A stretch of DNA of 41,477 nt from NCBI GenBank assembly GCA_902761035.1, contig CACWIW010000141.1, positions 1-41,477 on the forward strand, in the 5' to 3' direction. The translations under genes and the position numbers were made by a program. This stretch comes from an uncultured bacterium (lineage in GTDB: Bacteria > Verrucomicrobiota > Kiritimatiellia > RFP12 > UBA1067). The stretch's first letter is position 1, and every line of letters begins with the position of its first letter. This document shows, piece after piece, positions 32,944 through 41,477 of this stretch. Under the pieces are notes generated by a model. It was not told the origin of the DNA. It was given only the letters and a program-made list of their open reading frames with translations, and ran no database searches.

Positions 32944-33104
32944 AAAGGATTCAGATGGGACGTGAGACATGAGACGAGAGAGGTGATTGGAGACCAGCAG
33001 ACGTGAGACCAAGAGGCGATGCAACTTCGCCAATGTCTCATCGTCTCACGTCTCGGCTCGTCTCTCGTCTATCGTCTCACGTCCCCGCTCTCATTTTCAC
33101 GGCT
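32944..33104. repeat. GACGTGAGAC/GACGATAGAC repeat island
   Basis: Between genes D and C there is no gene. The stretch holds repeats of GACGTGAGAC (32953, 33000) and, further on, its reverse complement GTCTCACGTC (33043-33052 and 33074-33083), with variants such as GTCTATCGTC, making a loose inverted structure of ~130 bp. CGTCTATCGTCTCACGTC at 33066-33083 recurs exactly at 24494-24511, just upstream of relic B. Function unknown; it could be a structured terminator or mobile spacer repeat. Confidence 0.6.
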
Positions 33105-33150
33105 CGGCGGGACGCCCCGCCCTACCGTCGGCGGGACGCCTCGCCCTACC
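33105..33150 (-). repeat. Two GTAG-headed palindromic elements after surface gene C
   Basis: Two 22-bp units, minus strand GGTAGGGCGAGGCGTCCCGC and GGTAGGGCGGGGCGTCCCGC (each continuing CG), lie 8 bp beyond the stop of C in the same orientation. A 12-bp direct repeat (GTGCGGTAGGGC) joins the stop-codon region of C to the first element. They may terminate C. Confidence 0.7.
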
Positions 33151-33157
33151 GCACGCC

Positions 33158-36100
33158 CTACCGCACGATGATGTACGTGCCACCGGCCTTGGAGTTGGAG
33201 AGCGCAAGCCGGCCGTTCTTCACCGTGAGCGTGAAGTTCGCAGAATAGTCGCCGTCGTCGGCATCCTTCACCGTAACCGCAGCGGCGGGCAGATCTGCAT
33301 CGGTCAAGCCATTGACTGCGTCGGTGAGGAAGTAAGTGTGACGCGTGGGTTTCGCGTCGAACGTGACCCTGACGCTCTTCAGACCCGCAAACGTGGCGGG
33401 CGTGGCGGCGGCAAACGTGGCGGCGGGGAGGTCGGCGGTCGTTGCGCCCGCATCGGCGACATCCCAGCAGTTGGTCGTGCCGGCGAACTCCCACGCGCCC
33501 GCGAGCGTGCCCGTGCCCTTCAGCGTGCCGCAGATCGGCATCGCCATCGTGCCGCTCGAAGTGAGCGTCGAGCCCGCGCCAAGCTCCAGGTCCTTGTAGA
33601 TGCCCGTCGGCTCCAGCACGGCGATGTCGCCCAGCGTCGCCGCGAGCTTCAGGTTCGTCTCGTCGAAGCGCTTCTCCGTCGGACTGTCGGGAGCGACGTA
33701 GGAGATGGTGCAGTAGTTGTTGTGCGTTCCACCCGGACCCCAGCCGCCGGAGACATCGCTCACGCGAATCTCCCAACGATGCCAGCCTGCGGAAAGCGTC
33801 TTCTTCGCGTTGCGCACGGTGCTCCACGAACCCGCCACGTTCACAAGAACCTCGCCGTCGATAGAGAACTTCTTGTTGTCGTCGTAGAAGACGTCGAAGG
33901 ACCACTCGCCGACCTGGTTGTCCTCCACCTTGAACCAGCCCTGGAAGCGGTTGGCCTTGGTGCCGAAATATCCGAGCGTGTCAGCCGCGAGATTGCCGCC
34001 GTACTTATGCATGTACTCCACGGAATCCATGCACTTGATGTGCGTCCAGTTCTCGGTCGTATCCCAGCTGCCATTGCCGTTCTGGTAGCTCCACACGCAG
34101 GCGTTCACGAGCGGCTGCACCTGCAACGTCAGACCGTCGCCGAGATCGGCGCCCGGCAGGAACGGCGTATAGGCGTTGCCGTCGGTTGAAGTAGATTCGC
34201 CGATGATGAACCCAAAAGCCATCCTGTTCTTGAAGCCAGAAGCGTTGGAGGGGCCGCTGCCGCCCGTGTAGTCCTGCTGCGCGACCGTGAACGTGTGCCA
34301 GCCCTCCGTGAGCGTAGCCTGACCGCTCGCCACCACGCACTTGTCACTGCTCTTCATCACCTGCGTACCGTCGATGTCAAGGCGCACCCAGTCGTCGCAC
34401 TGGCCGCAGAACGACCACACGCCCGCCTTCTCCGCCGGCACGTAGAACTTGCCGCGCCCCGCCGTGGAGGAGTAGGATCCGAACGGATTGCTGCTATAGT
34501 TCGTCTTCGTGAAGTTCCAGAAGTTCGCGGAGGCGCACGGATAGCTCCAAGGCGTCACTGTGAGCGAGTCGTACACCTGTCCGGCGACGGCGAAGGGATA
34601 GCGCTCGTCGGAATACTTCGCTACTTCCGCGTTCACGCCGTTCGTGAGCGTGAGGCCGCCGCAGAATGCGGACGTGACGCGCAGGTCGTTCCCTGCCGTG
34701 TTCTCCACCGTCACCTTTCCGAGCATCGCGCCCTGCATGCGCGCGTCGTTGCGCGTGCCCTGGAGGTTGGCCGATCCCTTGATCGTGAGATCGCTCGCGC
34801 CGGAGAGTGCCTGGTTCCAGTTCACGTAAAACTCGTCTAGGTCAAACGTCACCTTGCCGCCCAGCTTCTCGTAGCCGAAGAACACGGGGAAGCCGTTCGC
34901 CCCGCCCCACGCGCCTTTCACGTTCACGAGTTCGCCGTTCTGCAGGTCAACCTTCGTGACGCCCGGTATGCGCGCGCCATTGAAGCCGCCGGTGCCCATC
35001 TCAATCCTGCCGCCCTCCATCAGGAACCAATGGCGACCTTCCGTCGCGCCCACGCCGTTGCCGTACCCCCAATTATAGGTACTGGCGCCGCTGGCCTGGC
35101 GGTTCAGCGTGATGCCGTTCACCTTCATCAAGCCGCCCGCGCGCAGATACGTCTCGTCGCGCGGCGTGTCGTAGGCAGAGAAGAACGTAATGCCGGCGGC
35201 GTCCAACGTGCCGGAAACGTCCATCGTCTGCACGGTTAATGTAGAGGGATTTCCGCTGTACCGCCCCATGAACAACTCGCTCGTCGCCGTCAGTTTCGCG
35301 CCGGCGTCGATGACGATCCTGCCATGCGCCGTGCCGGAGCCGTTATAGCCGGTATAGACCTTCTTGGCCGTGAGGTCGGACCCAGCCTTGAGGCGCAGGT
35401 CGCCGCCGTGCGAGGCGTCATAACCCACGATCAGCGTATCCACGGAGCCGGACAGATTGAGCGCCATGCCATATTCACCGTCACGCGCCGCGCCATAGAC
35501 GTAGATCGTGCCCGTGCCGTCGAAGTTGGCGTTCACCTTGCCGGAGACGTCCATCATGCCCGTCGCCTGAGGTCTGATGTCCAGCCCCGGCGTGCCGGAA
35601 ACCTTGTTGATGTTGAACTCGGTGAACTGCGGCGCGGTACCACTGCCCGGGAAGAATCCTGGCACGCCAGCCGTCATGTTCACATTGATGACGCCGGCCT
35701 TCATGCCCTCCTTCAAGAAGACGTGACCCGAACCCGACATGGACACGTCAAGATCGCCGGAAACGAAGCCGTTGGCGAGGTATGTTTCGCCGCCGGTATG
35801 TTCAATCTCCGCCGTGCCGTTGAGCGGTCCCGCGAAATACGCGTTTCCGCCCGAGTGCCGGATCGTGCCGTTGTTCTCGAGCGCACCATTGAAGTTCATT
35901 GTCCCTGCGACGGCCTCGATCACGCCATTGTTCGTGATGGCGCCGGAGAGCGTCGTCGTGTAACTGCCGTTGAGCGTCAGAGAGCTGCCGTCCTTGACGG
36001 TGAGTGGGCCCTTGATCGTGGTCGTGCCGTTTTGGGAACCGATCGTTGCGCCACCCGCTTCGACGTTGAACGCGACGGTTGCAGGATACGTGCTGCCGTA

Positions 36101-38639
36101 GGCGTGCAACGTGCCGTTATCGAGCGTAATGCCGCCGGGAATCTTGAAATTCGTTTCGGACATTGCTTCGGGGCGCCACGTGCCGCCACCGGTCACCAGA
36201 ACGCTCTCGACGTCAATCGGGAGACTGATCAACCCGAACCATCCCGTCGTCTTGATGGTGAGATTCTTGCCGGGGCCGTAGATGCCCCCCACAGCCGTGG
36301 CAGCAGTGCCCGCACGTACGCGCACGTCGAAACGGTCGGTGCCGCCGATCGTCGCGTCGTCGGAAAGCTCCACGCGACGCAACACCGGTCCCCACGCAGC
36401 ATCGTGCGTGGTGCGCCCGTCCAGGCAGTCGTTCACGATTGCGCCGCGTCCGTCAGGCCCGTCGCCGGCAATCACAAAAGTCTTGATCTGCGTGATCTCA
36501 AAACGCGCATCGGTGTTGTTGCCCGCCATGTTCAAGCTGTTGGCGTTGAACTGTCCGCCGTCGTGGATCTCGACCTTGCCGCCCGTGGAGCCGCTGTCCT
36601 TGCCGAGCGCATGTTCCGAGGCGCTTGCGCCCAGCACCACCTTTTGCCCGTTGGTGATCATGATGTTCTGCGCATCGAGGGCGGGACCGTCGAGCGTGAC
36701 CGTACCGGTGCCGCCGAAGGTCACGTCAGCGGCGCCGCGCAACGTGCCGTCGCCCTTGAAGGTGTAGTCGTTCGCGCCCGTGACGGTGATCGGGCCGGCG
36801 AACATCTCACCGTCAACCGTGATGTCGCCCGTTGCCGACTCCGCACCGTCGATGAATGCGGGCACGTACGGGATGAACCCGCCCGTTGCGCCGCCGTCGT
36901 AGAGCCAGTTCGCGCTCGTCGTGTTCCAGCCGAGGTCGGAGGAACTCGCCGGACGCCACGTCTGCGCGGACACGGAAGACGTGGCCGCGATGGTCATTGT
37001 CAACTTCCCGTCCACGACGGCGAACGTTGCCGCCGCGCCATCGCCCACAACCGCAGTGGCGTTGAACTGCGAAAGCGACGTGATGCCGCTCCCCGCGTCG
37101 ATCACGGTGTAGGTGCCGGGGACGAGAAGCGTGGCGTCAACGCTGACGGGCAGCGCGTAGCCCGAAGGAATCGTCACCGATCCGGTCGTGGAGAGCATCG
37201 CCTCGGATGCCGAAGGAGACGACACGGAGATCGACGCGCCGTCGTTGAACACGATGTTCTTCGTGCCGTCAACGTAGCTCTCCACGTCAAACTCGCCGGA
37301 CATCGTGTAGGTCGTGGCGTCGGACGTTCCCGCCGACGGGCTCGCCCCCATCCACTTCGCGGAGAGGTACGCCTCAATCGCCTGTCGGTCGGTGTCGGAA
37401 AGAGCGTCCGGCAGCACGATCAGCTCGGAAAGCTCGCGGCCTGCGTTGCGACTGGCAACGGAACTAGGACGGTCGGCAGTGAGATAGTTTGACACGCCGT
37501 TGGCCGCCGTCACAACTGAAAACACGTGGCGATCTGTTGGGACAAGCGTATGGCAGATGTCGGAGACTGCCGCTCCGTCGCAGTACCATGAGTTGTTCTG
37601 GTTACCGCCGCCATTGTAGGAGTACGCACCAGTCGTGCTCGCCGTGCCATAATTCGAACCTCGGTGGAAATTATAGGAACCGGAGTGCCCAAGCCAGAAT
37701 GCAGCATTGGTCTGCTGGATGGACATCGCGAAGAACACGGTGCGGATGTTGTTCATGTCGGCGTACTTCAAGTCAACGCCGCCTCCGGCATTGCCCATGC
37801 AGTAGGCAGGCACGCCATTCGCTACGCCATACGTTCCATATACCGTTTCAGCGTATTGCGGCACGGTGTATGCCGTCGCGTCGCGACCGCCGTCCGCACT
37901 GTCTTTCCACTTCTCGACCTGATCGAGCGTGCCGGTCTTGAACACGAAATTCGCGGCGTCGGAGGCGTCGAGCCAGATGAGCGCGTACTTCTTGAGGTAC
38001 GGCTGCACCCAGGCGTCTGCGGCGTAGTCCGCAACGCCGGAGATCACCACGTCGCTGCCGGAGAGCGTCGGCGTGACGCCCGCGCCGAGAGGCGCGCCGT
38101 TGTGCGAGGCGGCAACTGAAAGCTTCGTCACGTCGAACGTGGCGTCCGCGCCCGTGAAGACCGTTGCGGCGGTGTTCGCGACCAGGCCGTCGAGGAGGAC
38201 CGTCGTCGCCGAGGCGACGGACGAACCGGCGGCAAGGGCTATCGGCGTTCCGTTGGTGGCGTGGAGCGTCGCGCCGTCAAAGATGACGGGGTACGCGGGC
38301 GCGGCGTTCAGCGTGAAGTCTCCGTTGCCACTCACACGCACGGCCGCCGTGGAAGTCGTTAAAGCGGGCCAGCCCTGAAACACGGTGTTTTGCGAACGGG
38401 CCGTCGCCCGGTCCGTGACGAACTCCACCTCGGATCCTGTTGACGTGATCGTGTAGGAAGCCGTCGCGCCCTTCAGGTGGACAATTCCCTTCGAGCAGAA
38501 CGTGTAGGACGCGCTGTTCCCCAACGGGCCCAGCTCCACAACCGCGTTGTCGCACGTGCAGGAAGGATTGCCTTCCTCCGCCGTCGCGGGCACCTGTATG
38601 AACGTACCCTCGCTGGAGGTTCCGTAAAAACCGTCGCTG
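33158..38639 (-). CDS. Surface protein C, main body (LamG-like, beta-helix, two PA14-like domains, IVR tail)
   Basis: About 1825 residues in this frame, which begins only after the frame break caused by a 20-bp duplication. Visible modules: a cysteine-bearing strand region (NPSCTCDNAVVEL), a LamG-like lectin fold (LIWLDASDAANFVF ... LPDALSDTDRQAIEAYLSAK, ~38030-37335), and a long beta-helix with autotransporter-associated strands. Then come two PA14-like domains (GVWSFCGQCDDWVRLDIDG ... LTEGWHTFTVAQ; GEWSFDVFYDDNKKFSIDG ... LSAGWHRWEIRVSD) and a C-terminal domain homologous to those of A and B that ends GTYIIVR. No barrel is present. The C-terminal ~400 residues are paralogous to A, suggesting shared export or anchoring. 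Without the upstream part it lacks a signal peptide, so it is presently out of frame. Confidence 0.85.
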
Positions 38640-38679
38640 AAGACGACGCGCGAGTTCTCAAGACGACGCGCGAGTTCTC
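38640..38679. repeat. Perfect 20-bp tandem duplication breaking gene C
   Basis: AAGACGACGCGCGAGTTCTC is present twice in succession (38640-38659, 38660-38679). Twenty is not a multiple of three. Removing one copy restores one frame across FHLACCENSRVVFSDGFYG and GTSSEGTFIQVPATAEEG, linking the two halves of protein C. Confidence 0.92.
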
Positions 38680-39924
38680 GCAGCAGGCAAGGTGGAACGT
38701 TCCACCGCTGCGCACGCGCGCCGAAGTCTCGATTGTCACCGTGCCATGTATGACGAGCCGTCCGTAGTCTGCCGGGTACAGGGTGGTCGCCCCGCCGCAG
38801 CCGAAATCCAGGCCGGCGTAGGTGGCATTGCCCGCCCCGTAGATGCGCGAGCCGTCATACATGTGGAAAATCATGTGGTCGAAGCGCTGACGGTAACCGT
38901 TGCTGTTGAGCGAACCGTAGATGTAGAGTTCCGCGTCTTGACCCGCAATCGCCTCGTCCATGTTCATCTTGAGCGTCGCGCCCTGGCGGATGTAGATTAT
39001 GCCTTTGGCGGTCTTGCTGGCGAACGCGAAGAACGCCTCGCCGCTTTCGATGTCCAGCGTGCCGCCCGAATTGACCGTCGTAGTCCCCGAGACGGACAAC
39101 TTTCCGCGCGTCTTGAGCGTACCGCCTTTGTTCACCGTGACGGCACCGCTCCACGCGCCGACCTCTCCGGCGTCGATTATGATTGTTTGGCCGTCGCCAA
39201 CGGTGAGAGCCGCGCCCCACTGCGGGTCGGACGGCGTGATCGTCATGCTGGCCGTCGTCAGCGTGCCGGCAACGGGAGTGGCGTACGTATCGTTCTTCAC
39301 GTCGTAAAGCGTGACGATTCCATCGTGGTAGCACGGCTTGTAGTCGCGCACGAGAACGCCGTCCTGCCAGATCTTCAGGTAATAGCAGCGGGTACCGGCC
39401 GGCGCCTTGTTGTTCACGCCGTTGTTTTCGCGGCTCAAGGCGAAGAGATACAGGGGGAGTTCCGAGGAATAGTTTCCAACGGAGCTTGAATAGTCTTCGC
39501 TGAAGGTATCGCCGTTCACGTTCAGCGTGTACACGCCGGCGGACGTAACCTCGGACGTGACCGTGTAGTACGTGTTGGCGGCTGGCGTTCCCTTGCCGCC
39601 CTTCTGGTTCTTGTATCCGAACCACCACTTGTTGTCATAGACGTGGATGGGCAGGTAGCGTCCGTCCGTGTTGTTGCGCGCGCCGACAAAGGCGATGTCG
39701 CCGCTGATGCTGCCCCACATCATGCCGGCCTCCACCTTCGTCCCGGCCTTGCCGATCACGCCCGTGTCGATATACGCCGATCCGTCCGTCGCGACGTACT
39801 CGAGGTACGACTCCGGCGCCGCCGCGCGCGCCGACAGCGCACCCGCCGCGCCCGCAAGAGCCAAAACAACAACACGAGCGAAACTAGAAGTTTTCGCCCC
39901 CCCCCTACGGGAGTTGCAGATAAG
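38680..39924 (-). pseudogene. Surface protein C, N-terminal part without a start codon
   Basis: Homology to the N-terminus of A begins at codon CTT 39924 (KLVSN... of A aligns with LICNSRRGGAKTSSFARV here) and runs through a signal-peptide core (VVVLALAGAAGALSARA). It continues into a LamG-like module (YLEYVATDGSAYIDTG ... GVLVRDYKPCYHDGIVTLYD) and beta-helix strands. Directly before CTT is an in-frame TAA, and the ATG and ribosome site that precede the same point in A are missing; a deletion between short AACT repeats would explain it. The only in-frame alternative start is a TTG at 39864, inside the signal peptide. A run of nine C (39897-39905; G in the message) lies in this segment. The frame is lost at the 20-bp duplication. 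Confidence 0.8.
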
Positions 39925-39926
39925 TT

Positions 39927-39935
39927 AGTTGAACT
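39927..39935. promoter_or_regulatory. GTTCAA motif at start point of gene C
   Basis: AGTTGAACT is the inner core of the palindrome seen at gene A; GTTCAA (39929-39934, minus) again lies 7 nt past the -10. The outer arms are not conserved, probably because the adjoining deletion removed one side. Confidence 0.45.
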
Positions 39936-39941
39936 TGCATA

Positions 39942-39971
39942 ATGATACCACAATCTTACCGCCACCCGCAA
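39942..39971 (-). promoter_or_regulatory. Promoter of surface gene C
   Basis: TTGCGG (39966-39971), 18 bp, TATCAT (39942-39947) with TGG before it, and the preceding CATTTTCGGC as at D. The promoter is intact although the gene's start codon is missing. Confidence 0.65.
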
Positions 39972-40001
39972 GCCGAAAATGGCGGCTCGCTCCCGGTGGG
40001 G

Positions 40002-40021
40002 CGATGGCGCCCTTGCCATCG
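40002..40021. repeat. Short palindrome between genes C and E
   Basis: CGATGGC and GCCATCG pair around a 6-nt loop. It is located between the promoter of C and the hairpin after E. It may be another palindromic element or part of the terminator; little more can be said. Confidence 0.4.
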
Positions 40022-40032
40022 TTATTTTTGAA

Positions 40033-40077
40033 ACAGCAAGCGTACGACAACAAGTCTTGCTGTTGTACGCTTGCTGT
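40033..40077 (-). terminator. Long hairpin after surface gene E
   Basis: A 22-bp inverted repeat with two mismatches and a one-base loop (arms start ACAGCAAGCGTAC) begins one base past the stop codon of E. The sequence after it on the minus strand is only moderately T-rich. This is the strongest terminator-like structure in the window. Confidence 0.6.
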
Positions 40078-40078
40078 C

Positions 40079-41477
40079 TTACCGCACGATCATCACGAAA
40101 CCGGCGGGGAGATAGTAGTAGAGGCCGTCGGACTGCTTCCTGAGCTTGTACTTCCGGTCGGCGTCGGCCCGCACGAACTTCACCGTCTCGTCGGGCGCGG
40201 TTTCCGCATCCCACGAGATGATGCACGTCCCCTTCGCAACCTGACGCTCTCCGAGCTTCACGCCAATCGTCGCGCCCGGCTCGAAGCGAAGCGTCTTGTC
40301 GCCCAGCTGGCTGGCAGCGATTGCGGCGACCGTCGGCAGCGGGAACGGAATGTTGGCACCATAATCGGCGAAATCGATCGTCGAGCCGTCGTGCAGCCGC
40401 GTACCGTGGAAGGCCCGGGAGGCCATGCCGAACGTCCCATAGACATCGACCACGCCGGCGCCTCGGTTATAGTTTAGGCTGGTCTGCAGATAGGTGTAGT
40501 TTTTCGCGTAGAACTCTCCTTGGATGTCGCACGCGCAATTCACCCTGAACGACGCATTGTTCGTGGCGACGATCGTGCCGCGCGAACCAAACCACCCGCC
40601 AGATTGGACATCCACCAGACCATTGTCAACCGTGACGTTGTAGAGGTAGAGCGTCTTTCCTCCACCACCGCTCGTATCAATAGTCGCGGAAAGCGTGTAT
40701 CCGCGCAGATCGACAAAGGACGGGCTGAGCGCACGGCCGATGTAGTTCGTGCCGTTTTTCGGCGTGACGGAGGTCAGTTTGATCCAGGAATTGGTGTTGA
40801 GCCGGATGTCGGTCAAGTTGGCGAGGCTAGGATCGTAAACTGCCCCGCCGTCCAGTATGTACCTGTATCCGGTGTAGCCCTCCCTCGCGTTAAACTCGAT
40901 GACGCCAGATTCCGCTCCCGCTACGCCGGAGTTGTTCCCGCGCACGATGACGTCGCCACCGCGCTCGCCAAAGAACCCATTGCTCGCCCACTCCGAGGTC
41001 GGGATGGTGACTGTTCCCCCCAGTACTTCCATGCCGCCGACGTACGTCTGCTCTTTCTTCGAGAGGAGGAGCGTTCCCGTGCCCTCCTTGACGAGGCGCA
41101 TGTTCCCGACCAGCGACAGGTTGGGGAACGCAACTTCGCCCGAGACACCCGTCGTGTCGATATGGAGTTCGCCCTGCGTCGGCTTGAGGCTGAAGTACTC
41201 GAGCTGCACGGCCTCAAGATAGTTGTTGTGGTCCCACTGCGGTGCCTCGAGCGTGATACGGTAGCGGCTGTACGCCGTCGTGTTGTCGAAGGAATAGGTT
41301 CTGTGTCCGTTCGTGTCGCCATACCCCGACACGCCCTTGCGGTAATCGAGGAGAGCCCAGTCCGCGCCGTCGTTCGAGCCTTCGATCTTCCAGCGCATCG
41401 GCAGACGGCATGAATTTTTACTAATCGGCCCCGTCCAGATTCTGTAGGCATCGACGAGCGTCGGGCTGCCGAAGTCG
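40079..41477 (-). CDS. Surface protein E, C-terminal 465 residues (partial)
   Basis: The frame is open to the right edge, so the N-terminus lies outside the window; the codons before the internal ATG at 41398 (DFGSPTLVDAYRIWTG) clearly belong to it. The first ~100 residues look like the second half of an F5/8 type C (discoidin-like) sugar-binding domain (RWKIEGSNDGADWALLDYRK ... AYSRYRITLEA). Then come autotransporter-associated strands (LVKEGTGTLLLSKKEQTYVG) and beta-helix, with ending GFVMIVR. No barrel. It differs from A and C in the domain before the tail, yet keeps the tail and its exact codons, showing that the tail is a separable module. Confidence 0.85.
   Translation of the reverse strand, partial: DFGSPTLVDAYRIWTGPISKNSCRLPMRWKIEGSNDGADWALLDYRKGVSGYGDTNGHRTYSFDNTTAYSRYRITLEAPQWDHNNYLEAVQLEYFSLKPTQGELHIDTTGVSGEVAFPNLSLVGNMRLVKEGTGTLLLSKKEQTYVGGMEVLGGTVTIPTSEWASNGFFGERGGDVIVRGNNSGVAGAESGVIEFNAREGYTGYRYILDGGAVYDPSLANLTDIRLNTNSWIKLTSVTPKNGTNYIGRALSPSFVDLRGYTLSATIDTSGGGGKTLYLYNVTVDNGLVDVQSGGWFGSRGTIVATNNASFRVNCACDIQGEFYAKNYTYLQTSLNYNRGAGVVDVYGTFGMASRAFHGTRLHDGSTIDFADYGANIPFPLPTVAAIAASQLGDKTLRFEPGATIGVKLGERQVAKGTCIISWDAETAPDETVKFVRADADRKYKLRKQSDGLYYYLPAGFVMIVR

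Noticed and set aside
10472..41477. Classical type V autotransporters
   Set aside because: Passenger-like repeats are present but no C-terminal beta-barrel domain exists in any of the complete C-termini.

Overview
The window is GC-rich and looks like a chromosomal piece of a PVC-type bacterium, probably a gut or rumen Kiritimatiellota or Verrucomicrobiota relative. This placement is inference. It rests on the very large passenger-like beta-helix proteins without autotransporter barrels, the LamG-like 'YIDTG' modules, the pectin lyase and the PDDEXK-type AAA-ATPase remnant. No rRNA or tRNA gene was seen to confirm it.

Layout. Positions 1-6522 (minus strand): rpoB and rpoC (rpoC runs off the left edge) with their own extended -10 promoter. 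Positions 6564-10378 (plus): a divergently transcribed HrpA-type DEAH helicase that carries GTAG-headed palindromic repeats inside its reading frame. Positions 10472-41477 (all minus): an accessory region of giant secreted proteins. In order of increasing coordinate it holds surface protein A (10472-21036, one frameshift), a hybrid histidine kinase (21173-23428) preceded by an overlapping 30-codon ORF, a decayed AAA-ATPase (23556-23956), a collapsed relic of a protein A paralogue (B, 24052-24475), an SLH/HEAT/rhamnogalacturonan lyase (24511-27663), surface protein D (27757-32820, two frame breaks), surface protein C (33158-39924, frameshift and lost start), and the 3' part of surface protein E (40079 to the right edge).

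The most interesting signal is that the surface proteins behave as one system. All five C-termini end G-x-x-[LIM]-I-V-R-stop. Three share an extended N-terminal region before the signal-peptide core. Three of the loci, plus the AAA-ATPase/kinase transcription unit, share one promoter design: -35 near TTGCGG, extended -10 TGGTATCAT, and a GTTCAA motif exactly 7 nt downstream of the -10, partly inside a perfect palindrome. The four surface loci whose 5' end is visible are all disrupted. Two frame breaks are perfect 19- and 20-bp tandem duplications, reversible by loss of one copy, which suggests phase variation or rapid decay. The housekeeping genes beside them are intact, so general sequencing error is a poor explanation.

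A second signal is a family of short palindromes beginning GGTAGGG (REP/RPE-like). They occur at least five times in or around the helicase (four of them read in the same frame as a nine-residue peptide), at a promoter and after stop codons. Several surface-gene stop codons (TAG) coincide with the GTAG head of a hairpin. The lyase and the GDSL-type esterase module in protein A point to pectin or mucin-like glycan use at the cell surface.
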